This document shows positions 1 to 6,021 of a stretch of 24,352 bases of DNA, one piece after another. The first letter of the stretch is position 1; each line of letters opens with the position of its first letter. Made by a program: the position numbers and the translations under genes. The DNA comes from SM23-32 sp964434535 (GTDB taxonomy: Bacteria; Planctomycetota; Brocadiia; SM23-32), in contig CAYSWA010000032.1 in assembly GCA_964434535.1 (NCBI GenBank), positions 1-24,352 on the forward strand, in the 5' to 3' direction. The notes beneath the pieces were generated by a model. The model was not told the DNA's origin. It did not search any database and saw nothing but the letters and a program-made list of their open reading frames with translations.

Positions 1-313
1 GACGTGTCCTGCCGACGCGCCCCGCAACCCGGAAGCAATGTGCCCAGATGCGCCCGAATGGGACACGGGCGACGGTGCGGACGGCTATGATCGGCGGTGA
101 CCTTCTCTGAGTCCTCGGCGTGCTCCGCGTTCCAGGCCGTGAGTGGCATCGCGCTCGTCGAGTGGCCGTGGTAGGCCGTTCTTCGTGCACCCTTCGTGAG
201 CTTCGTGGTGAATCCTTGCCGTCCCACTTGGGCGCATCTTACCCGTTTGGGCGGATCGGGGCAGGGGCGGCGGGCCCCATTACGAAACGAACCGAAAGGG
301 ACGGCCCATTGCG

Positions 314-341
314 CGTTGCTTGTTGCTCGTTGTTCGTTGCT
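314..341. repeat. Four tandem 7-bp units (YGTTGYT)
   Basis: The consecutive units are CGTTGCT (314-320), TGTTGCT (321-327), CGTTGTT (328-334) and CGTTGCT (335-341). Each differs from the first by at most one base. The last unit also forms the left arm of a 6-bp hairpin (335-350) with a TCGG loop. Confidence 0.7.
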
Positions 342-349
342 CGGGCAAC

Positions 350-376
350 GGCAGCCGTAGCCGGCTCCCGGCTGCC
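350..376 (-). terminator. Possible terminator hairpin after the galactonate dehydratase gene
   Basis: The arms GGCAGCC (350-356) and GGCTGCC (370-376) pair perfectly over 7 bp with a 13-nt loop. They begin four bases beyond the minus-strand stop codon at 380-382. A second hairpin (335-350, arms CGTTGC/GCAACG, 4-nt loop) follows directly. Neither is followed by a clear U-tract on the minus strand, so the terminator role is inferred from position and stem strength. Confidence 0.4.
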
Positions 377-379
377 TTC

Positions 380-1495
380 CTACCAGTCCGCCACGGAGCC
401 GTCCTCGTGATAGAGGCGCGGGGTCTCCCAGGCGCCGTCGTAGGCCCTGGCGCGGAGGGCCTCCTCGTCCACCTCGATCCCGAGGCCCGGACCTTCCGGC
501 ACCTCGACGTATCCGTCGGCCACGACGAAGGGCTCTTTCAGGTATCCCTCGCCGAGGCTTACCTGTTCCTGGCAGAGGAAGTTGGGAGTGCAGGCGTCGA
601 GCTGGAGCCCGGCGGCCAGCGAGATCGGCCCGAGCGGGCAGTGCGGGGCGAGGGCGGCGTAGTGCGCCTCGGCCATGGCGGCGATCTTGCGCACCTCGAA
701 GATGCCGCCCGCGTGCGAGAGGTCGGGCTGGAGGATCGAGGCGGCCCCCTTCTGCAGCACCTCGCGGAAGGCCCATTTGGTGAAGAGCCGCTCGCCGGTG
801 GCGATCGGCACGCTCGTGGAGCGGGCGATCCGCGCCATCGCGTCCACGTTCTCCGGCAGGCAGGGCTCCTCGACGAACATCGGCCGGAAGGGCTCCAGCT
901 CCCGGATGAGCTGCACGGCCATGGCGGGCCCGACGCGCCCGTGGAAGTCGATGCCGACGTCGACCTCGGGGCCGACCGCCTCGCGCAGGGCGGCCATCCG
1001 CTCGACGCAGCGCCCGACGAAGGCGGCGTTCTCGACGAACCGCACGGCGCCGAACAGCGACGTCTTCACCGCCGTGAAGCCTCGCTCCAGGGCGCCGCGC
1101 GCGCTGCGGGCGTATGCCTCGACGTCCTGCCCGCCGACGTGGGCATAGAGGCGGATGCGGTCGCGCACGCGCCCGCCGAGCAGTTGGTGGACGGGCACGC
1201 CGAGCGACTTGCCCGTGACGTCCCACATGGCCTGCTCGATGCCGCTCAGGGCGCTGGTCAGCACGGGCCCGCCGCGGTAGAAGCCGCCGCGGTAGACGGC
1301 CTGCCAGTGGTGCTCGATGCGGCGGGGGTCCCGGCCGATCAGGTAGCGGCCCATCTCGCGCACGGCGGCGGCGACGGTGCCGGCCCAGCCCTCGACGATC
1401 GGCTCGCCCCAGCCGCAGAGCCCCTGGTCGGTCTGCATCTTCAGGAAGAGCCAGCGCGGCTCGACGAAGAACGTCTCCAGCGCGGTGATCTTCAT
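380..1495 (-). CDS. dgoD: D-galactonate dehydratase (enolase superfamily, DgoD-like)
   Basis: This cytoplasmic enolase-superfamily enzyme is predicted to dehydrate D-galactonate to 2-keto-3-deoxy-D-galactonate with a bound Mg ion. Its 371 residues align end to end with E. coli DgoD as I know it. The catalytic set falls at the same numbers: D183 and H185 in DFHGR, E209 in FVEEP, E235 in TGERLF, D258 in QPDLSHAGG, H285 in APHCPLGP and E310 in QEQ. The ATG at 1495 (MKITALETFF) was chosen over a GTG eight codons upstream because it matches the family N-terminus. The gene diverges from the lactonase/aldolase/kinase operon, which fits one catabolic pathway. A related sugar-acid dehydratase specificity cannot be excluded from sequence alone. 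Confidence 0.85.
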   Translation of the reverse strand: MKITALETFFVEPRWLFLKMQTDQGLCGWGEPIVEGWAGTVAAAVREMGRYLIGRDPRRIEHHWQAVYRGGFYRGGPVLTSALSGIEQAMWDVTGKSLGVPVHQLLGGRVRDRIRLYAHVGGQDVEAYARSARGALERGFTAVKTSLFGAVRFVENAAFVGRCVERMAALREAVGPEVDVGIDFHGRVGPAMAVQLIRELEPFRPMFVEEPCLPENVDAMARIARSTSVPIATGERLFTKWAFREVLQKGAASILQPDLSHAGGIFEVRKIAAMAEAHYAALAPHCPLGPISLAAGLQLDACTPNFLCQEQVSLGEGYLKEPFVVADGYVEVPEGPGLGIEVDEEALRARAYDGAWETPRLYHEDGSVADW

Positions 1496-1554
1496 TCGAA
1501 CCCGTCCCCCAGCTTGCACTGTAGCCCGCCGTCGACGACGGGGGCGGCACCGCC

Positions 1555-1583
1555 TTTATACCTGCGGCCCTACGAGTCCACAA
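1555..1583 (-). promoter_or_regulatory. Predicted sigma-70 promoter for the galactonate dehydratase gene
   Basis: Read on the minus strand, TTGTGG (1578-1583) is separated by 17 bp from TATAAA (1555-1560), about 60 bp upstream of the ATG at 1495. It lies in the divergent gap shared with the lactonase operon. Confidence 0.45.
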
Positions 1584-1596
1584 GGCCGCGCGCGCC

Positions 1597-1625
1597 TTGC
1601 GGGGCGGGGCGCCGTCAGGTAACCT
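1597..1625 (+). promoter_or_regulatory. Weak candidate promoter for the lactonase operon
   Basis: TTGCGG (1597-1602), a 17-bp spacer and TAACCT (1620-1625) lie just upstream of the ribosome-binding site GGAGGG (1634-1639) of the gene starting at 1645. Spacing fits the other promoters in the window but the -10 box is poor. Confidence 0.3.
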
Positions 1626-1644
1626 GCCCCGCCGGAGGGCAGCG

Positions 1645-2502
1645 ATGGAACCTGAGCTGATCGCCGACTACGCCTGCCGCATCGGGGAGGGGCCGCTGTG
1701 GCATCCCGACGAGCGGCGCCTCTACTGGGTGGACATCCCCACGGGGCGCATGTTCCGCTACTGCCCCGCCACCGGCGAGCACGAGCAGTGCTACGAGGGC
1801 GAGCCGGTCGGCGGGCTGACCATCCAGGCCGACGGGGCGCTGCTGCTGTTCATGGCGCGCGGGGCCGTCTCGCTCTGGCGCGACGGGCGGGCGGAATGCG
1901 TCATCGAGCAGGTGCCCGAGGAACGCGAGAGCCGGTTCAACGACGTGATCGCCGATCCCGCCGGGCGCGTCTTCTGCGGCACCATGCCGACGCCTGAGCG
2001 GCCGGGCCGCCTCTACCGGCTCGACCCGGACGGCACGCTGGTGCGTGTGCTGGACGGCGTCGGGTGCAGCAACGGCATGGGCTTCACGCCCGACCTCGCG
2101 GGCATGTATTACACCGACTCGGGGCCGCGCGAGATCTACCTGTTCGACTACGACGAGGCGACCGGCGCCCTGTCGAACCGCCGGCTCTTCGCCCGCGTGC
2201 CCGAGGGCGAGGGCGTGCCGGACGGGATGACGGTCGACGCGGAGGGCCGCGTCTGGTCGGCCCGCTGGGACGGCGGCTGCGTGGTGCGCTACGCGCCGGA
2301 CGGCGCGGAGGAGCGCCGCATCGAGCTGCCGGCGCGCAAGGTCTCCTGCCCGACCTTCGGCGGAGAGGCCTACGCCGACCTCTACCTGACCACGGCGGGC
2401 GGGGCGGACAAGCAGCGCGAGGGCGCGGCCGACGGGGCGCTGTTCTGCGTGGAGGCGGGCGTTCGCGGCGTGCCGGAGTTCCGCTCGCGCATCGGGCTCT
2501 GA
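1645..2502 (+). CDS. SMP-30/gluconolactonase family sugar-lactone hydrolase
   Basis: This is a six-bladed beta-propeller hydrolase of the SMP-30/gluconolaconase/LRE family, expected to open an aldonolactone to the free aldonate using one divalent metal. Typical family residues are present in the 285 aa: E15 (IGEGPLWHP), N99-D100 (RFND), N143 (CSNGMGF) and D193 (VPDGMTVD). The ATG at 1645 has GGAGGG six bases upstream; the longer in-frame form adds only a non-conserved leader. It opens a four-gene run, with 17 bp to the aldolase, and faces the galactonate dehydratase gene. Galactono-1,4-lactone is therefore the natural candidate substrate, by inference. There is no signal peptide, so it is probably cytoplasmic. 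Confidence 0.85.
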   Translation: MEPELIADYACRIGEGPLWHPDERRLYWVDIPTGRMFRYCPATGEHEQCYEGEPVGGLTIQADGALLLFMARGAVSLWRDGRAECVIEQVPEERESRFNDVIADPAGRVFCGTMPTPERPGRLYRLDPDGTLVRVLDGVGCSNGMGFTPDLAGMYYTDSGPREIYLFDYDEATGALSNRRLFARVPEGEGVPDGMTVDAEGRVWSARWDGGCVVRYAPDGAEERRIELPARKVSCPTFGGEAYADLYLTTAGGADKQREGAADGALFCVEAGVRGVPEFRSRIGL

Positions 2503-2519
2503 AAGCGAGGAGATAGACC

Positions 2520-3173
2520 ATGTTCCCGGACGAGCTGGGCGGACGGATCGAGGACTGCGGGGCGATCGCCGTGCTCACCGTGCCGCGGGCGGAGGACGCC
2601 GTGCCGCTCGCCCGCGCTCTGCTGGAGGGCGGCGTGGGGGCGATGGAGCTGACGCTGCGCACCACGGCGGCCGTGGAGGCGCTGCGGGCGATCGTCAGGG
2701 AGGTGCCGGAGATGCTGGCCGGCGTGGGGACGGTGCTCACGCCGGAGCAGGTGGCCGAGGTGCAGCGGGCGGGGGCGGCCTTCGGCGTGGCGCCGGGGCT
2801 GAACGCCCGCGTGCTGGAGGCCGCCCGCGAGGTGGGCCTGCCCTTCGCGCCGGGCGTGGCCACGCCCTCGGAGGTGGAGGCGGCCGTCGAGCAGGGCTGC
2901 CGCGTGCTGAAGTTCTTCCCGGCCGAGCCGATCGGCGGGCTCCCCTACCTGAGCAGCATGGCGGCGCCCTACGCCCACCTCGGCCTGCGCTTCATGCCGC
3001 TGGGCGGGATCAATGCACAGAACATGGCCGACTACCTGCGCAGCCCGCTGATCCTCGCCGTCGGCGGCTCGTGGATCGCGCGCAGGGAGGAGATCGCCGC
3101 CGGCGCCTGGGACGAGATCACCGCGACGGCGGCCGAGGCCGTGGCGCGGATCGAGGAGGTGCGAGGGCAATGA
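2520..3173 (+). CDS. eda: 2-keto-3-deoxy-6-phosphogluconate/galactonate aldolase (KDPG aldolase family)
   Basis: This class I aldolase is predicted to split a 2-keto-3-deoxy-6-phospho-aldonate into pyruvate and glyceraldehyde 3-phosphate. At 217 aa it has the normal family length. The Schiff-base lysine is K131 in RVLKFFPAE, the general acid/base glutamate is E43 in MELTLRT with R47, and the phosphate-binding end shows PLGGIN and AVGGSW. The ATG at 2520 has GAGGAG upstream. Its last codons overlap the kinase start by 4 bp (ATGA), which indicates translational coupling. Beside a DgoD-like dehydratase it may act as the galacto-configured (DgoA-type) aldolase; sequence does not separate the two specificities. 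Confidence 0.9.
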   Translation: MFPDELGGRIEDCGAIAVLTVPRAEDAVPLARALLEGGVGAMELTLRTTAAVEALRAIVREVPEMLAGVGTVLTPEQVAEVQRAGAAFGVAPGLNARVLEAAREVGLPFAPGVATPSEVEAAVEQGCRVLKFFPAEPIGGLPYLSSMAAPYAHLGLRFMPLGGINAQNMADYLRSPLILAVGGSWIARREEIAAGAWDEITATAAEAVARIEEVRGQ

Positions 3174-4261
3174 GCAGGCTGGTGACCTTCGGCGAGATCA
3201 TGGCGCGCATGGCGGCGCCCGGATTCCTGCGGCTCGGGCAGGCGATGCCGGGGCGGATCGAGGTGACCTTCGCCGGCTCGGAGGCGAACGTCGCCGCCTC
3301 CGTCGTCATGCTCGGCGGCGAGGCGTCGTTCGTGACCGCCCTGCCGACGAACGCGCTGGCCGACGCCTGCCTCGCCTCCCTGCGGGCGGTCGGCATCGGC
3401 GCGGAGCACGTCCTGAGGCGCGACGAGGGCCGCCTCGGGCTCTACTTCCTGGAGACCGGCGCCAACCAGCGCCCGAGCCAGGTCATCTACGATCGCGCGG
3501 GAAGCACCGTCTCCCTCACCCCGGGCGACGCCTACCGCTGGGCGGAGGTCTTCGACGGCGCCGGCTGGTTCCACGTGAGCGGCATCACGCCGGCCATCTC
3601 CGGGCCGGCCGCCGGGGCCACGCTCGCCGCCGTGCGGGCGGCGAAGGAGCGGGGGCTGACCGTCTCGTGCGACCTGAACTTCCGCAGAAAGCTCTGGCGC
3701 TGGGAGCCGGGCACGCCGCCGCGCGAGCTGGCCGAGCGGACCATGCGCGAGGCCCTGCCGCACGTGGACGCCGTCTTCGCCAACGAGGAGGATGCCGCCA
3801 ACGTGCTCTCGATCCGGGCCGAAGAGACCGACGTCGAGGCCGGCCGGCTCGCCGCGGAGCGCTACCCCGAGGTGGCGCGGGCCATCTGCGCGCAGTTCGC
3901 CAACCTCTCGTGGGTCGGCATCACGCTGCGGGAGAGCATCTCCGCCTCGCACAACAACTGGGGCGCGATGCTCTACGAGGCGGCGGAGGACGCCGCCCAC
4001 TTCGCCCCGAGCGGGCCGGACGGCTACGCGCCCTACCCGATACGCGGCATCGTGGACCGCGTCGGCGCGGGCGACTCCTTCGCCGCGGCGATCATCTTCG
4101 CGCTGACCACGCCCGAGCTGTCCGAGCCGCAGACGGCCGTCGCCTTCGCGGCGGCGGCCTCGTGCCTGGCCCATTCGATCGTGGGCGACTTCAACTTCTC
4201 CGGCCGGGCCGAGGTGGAGGCGCTCATGCGCGGCTCCGGCGCCGGCCGCGTGCTGCGCTGA
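3170..4261 (+). CDS. kdgK: PfkB-family sugar kinase, probable 2-keto-3-deoxygluconate/galactonate kinase
   Basis: This ribokinase-fold kinase is predicted to phosphorylate a 2-keto-3-deoxy sugar acid at C6, supplying the aldolase encoded just upstream. The 363-aa protein opens with VTFGEIMAR, has the substrate-side FAGSEANVA (residues 34-42), CDLNFRRKLW (167-176), and the PfkB signature DRVGAGDSFAAA with catalytic D302. The start ATG at 3170 overlaps the aldolase stop, and the GGAGG at 3154-3158 in the end of that gene can serve as ribosome-binding site. Product and pathway are inferred from family plus operon; a different ketose or sugar-acid substrate remains possible. E. coli DgoK belongs to another kinase family, so galactonate use here would be by analogous replacement. 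Confidence 0.8.
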   Translation: MSRLVTFGEIMARMAAPGFLRLGQAMPGRIEVTFAGSEANVAASVVMLGGEASFVTALPTNALADACLASLRAVGIGAEHVLRRDEGRLGLYFLETGANQRPSQVIYDRAGSTVSLTPGDAYRWAEVFDGAGWFHVSGITPAISGPAAGATLAAVRAAKERGLTVSCDLNFRRKLWRWEPGTPPRELAERTMREALPHVDAVFANEEDAANVLSIRAEETDVEAGRLAAERYPEVARAICAQFANLSWVGITLRESISASHNNWGAMLYEAAEDAAHFAPSGPDGYAPYPIRGIVDRVGAGDSFAAAIIFALTTPELSEPQTAVAFAAAASCLAHSIVGDFNFSGRAEVEALMRGSGAGRVLR

Positions 4262-4280
4262 AGGCGCGGAAGGAGAGCGT

Positions 4281-5261
4281 ATGAGGCGTTTCTTCGCGGA
4301 CGAGAGCTTCTGGAACGCGCCGATCCCCGGCGACGCCGAGACCGACCCCCGCAGCGAACGCTGCACCGAGCTGCTCGCGCGGGAGCCGACCGGCGGGCTC
4401 CACGTCAACATCCGCCACTACACCGTGCCGGTCTACGAGGTCGGCCCCGAGACGCCGCTCAGGACCGTGCATCAGCGCGTCGCCCTCGACGCCGAGGGCA
4501 ACGTCCGGACGCGGGGCCCGCGCGGGCGGACCTTCCGGCACGGTCCCGGCTTCGGCCTCGAGGTGCCCATCCCCGACCGCGCCGTCAGCGACCCCGCCAC
4601 CGACAAGCACATGGCCTGCGTCGACCCCGCGCGCGGCATCTGCTGGGACATGTGGGCCGCCCGCCGCCGCGACGACGGCGAGTGGGAGAGCTACACGGGC
4701 ATGAAGTACGCCCTGGACGGCCCCGGCCGGTGGGCCGCCTGCGACTTCGACGTCGAGGACGGCGAGAGCATCCACTTCCACGGCCCCGGCCGCGCCGCCG
4801 GCGTGCCCGTCGTCGCCGGGCTGATCATGCGCGACGAGGTCGCCGCCGGCGAGGTGAACCACAAGCTCGCCTTCGCCACGCGCTACAGCGCCTTCAAGGA
4901 GTTCGTGCCGCCGGCCACGTGGACCGACGGGCAGCTCGTGGGGGGAATCCCCGAGGGGGCCTGCCTCCAGCTCGACCCCGAGCTGGACCTGGGCCGGCTC
5001 GAACTCGGGCCGGGGGCGCGGGCGGTGGCGCGGGCGCTCCAGCTCTACGGCATGGTGAACGTGGACTGGGCGGCGGCGGTGACCCTCTACGCCGAGGGGC
5101 TCTACTACGCGGGCGCGGCGAGCTGGGAGGGCTTGCTGGGCGAGAAGGACCTGGCCGGCATACCGGTCGAGCGCTTTCGGCTGCTCAAGCTGGAGGGCCT
5201 GGTCGAGAAGGGCGACGGGCGGCGCCGGGCCACCGATCCCGCCGAGGTCGAGAAGCGCTGA
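4281..5261 (+). CDS. Uncharacterised conserved protein in the sugar-acid operon
   Basis: I cannot assign a biochemical function. The 326-aa product starts MRRFFADESFWNAPIP and has no signal peptide or membrane segment. Several stretches have the look of conserved motifs: DKHMACVDPARG (108-119) with WDMWAARR (122-129), FHGPGRAAGVPVVAG (166-180), NHKLAFATR (193-201), PEGACLQLDPELDL (224-237) and ARALQLYGM (250-258). These recall a family of hypothetical proteins that I have seen in actinobacterial and planctomycete genomes, where the PEGARLQLDP-like motif recurs. The histidine, tryptophan and glycine-rich motifs suggest a compact beta-rich, possibly carbohydrate-active fold, which is speculation. 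The gene lies 19 bp after the kinase, so it is probably cotranscribed with the catabolic enzymes. Confidence 0.75.
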   Translation: MRRFFADESFWNAPIPGDAETDPRSERCTELLAREPTGGLHVNIRHYTVPVYEVGPETPLRTVHQRVALDAEGNVRTRGPRGRTFRHGPGFGLEVPIPDRAVSDPATDKHMACVDPARGICWDMWAARRRDDGEWESYTGMKYALDGPGRWAACDFDVEDGESIHFHGPGRAAGVPVVAGLIMRDEVAAGEVNHKLAFATRYSAFKEFVPPATWTDGQLVGGIPEGACLQLDPELDLGRLELGPGARAVARALQLYGMVNVDWAAAVTLYAEGLYYAGAASWEGLLGEKDLAGIPVERFRLLKLEGLVEKGDGRRRATDPAEVEKR

Positions 5262-5280
5262 GGAGGGCGCGCCGGGGCGG

Positions 5281-5309
5281 TTGACCCCCGCCCCGCCCGC
5301 CGCTACCAT
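5281..5309 (+). promoter_or_regulatory. Predicted sigma-70 promoter for the SGNH hydrolase gene
   Basis: TTGACC (5281-5286), a 17-bp spacer and TACCAT (5304-5309) lie 46 bp before the ATG at 5356. The layout matches the other plus-strand promoters in the window. Confidence 0.5.
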
Positions 5310-5355
5310 GGCCGGCCATCTCGCCCCGTTTCCCGTGCGCCCCGCAGGAGCCCCC

Positions 5356-6003
5356 ATGCCCCTCGCCATCCAGCCCGGACAGAGCGTCCTGTTCACCGGC
5401 GATTCGATCACCGACTGCGGGCGCCGCGCCGAGCACCGCCCGCTGGGCGCCGGCTACGTGCGCATGGCCGTCGACCTGATCCACGCCCGCTACCCCGCCC
5501 ACGGCTGCACCTTCATCAACACCGGCATCGGCGGCAACATCGTGCGCGACCTCTACGACCGCTGGAGCGACGACGTGATCCGCTTCCGGCCGGACTGGCT
5601 CTCGATCATGATCGGCATCAACGACCTGCACCGCCTGCACGGCGGCGACCCGGACAGCTACGACGTGGAGCGCTACGGGGAGCTCTACGAGGCCATCCTC
5701 GCCCGCGCCCGCACCGAGACCGACGCCCGGCTGATCCTGATGACGCCGTTCTACATGTCCACGGCCGAGCCCGCCGGGGACGGGGGCTGGCGGGGGCGGG
5801 TCATGGCGGCCATCCCCGCCTACGTGGAGGCCGTGGAACGCCTGGCCGAGCGCTACGAGGCGCGGCTGGTGGACACGCACGCCATGTTCGTCGAGCAGCT
5901 CAGGTATCGCCGGGCGGACGAGTTCGGCGAGGAGCCGGTCCACCCCAACGCCACGGGCCACCTGCACCTGGCCCACGCCTGGCTGAAGGCCGTGGACTGG
6001 TAG
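5356..6003 (+). CDS. SGNH/GDSL-family hydrolase (carbohydrate esterase or lipase-like)
   Basis: This is a 215-aa SGNH-fold hydrolase, probably an esterase acting on acylated sugars or related substrates. The conserved blocks are in order: block I FTGDSITD with nucleophile S17, block II GIGGN (oxyanion glycine near 59-60), block III GIND with N89, and block V with catalytic H196 in VHPN. The residue three before H196, normally Asp (DxxH), is E193. The ATG at 5356 follows CAGGAG, and the promoter at 5281-5309 supports this start over an in-frame upstream ATG. No signal peptide is seen, so action on imported substrates is likelier than secretion. It follows the sugar-acid operon and converges on the kinase gene with only 18 bp between the stop codons. 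Confidence 0.85.
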   Translation: MPLAIQPGQSVLFTGDSITDCGRRAEHRPLGAGYVRMAVDLIHARYPAHGCTFINTGIGGNIVRDLYDRWSDDVIRFRPDWLSIMIGINDLHRLHGGDPDSYDVERYGELYEAILARARTETDARLILMTPFYMSTAEPAGDGGWRGRVMAAIPAYVEAVERLAERYEARLVDTHAMFVEQLRYRRADEFGEEPVHPNATGHLHLAHAWLKAVDW

Positions 6004-6021
6004 GGGGGTAAGGGCGCGCGG

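Larger units (their letters stand above)
1..379. other. Intergenic stretch without a supportable gene; degenerate short repeats
   Basis: No frame here gives a convincing protein. What is visible is short repetition: CTTCGTG occurs three times (181-187, 192-198, 201-207), and a 7-bp unit of form YGTTGYT is repeated four times head to tail at 314-341. Two hairpins lie at 335-376, next to the end of the minus-strand dehydratase gene. G+C appears somewhat lower than in the flanking genes. I infer ordinary intergenic sequence with decayed repeats, and no function is claimed. Confidence 0.5.

Noticed and set aside
120..410. Possible 96-aa gene at the left end
   Set aside because: The product is Arg/Ser-rich without motifs, crosses short repeats and overlaps the 3' end of the dehydratase gene.
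320..1660. Open frame of 446 codons opposite the galactonate dehydratase
   Set aside because: It is a mirror frame of a fully conserved enzyme and has no motifs of its own.
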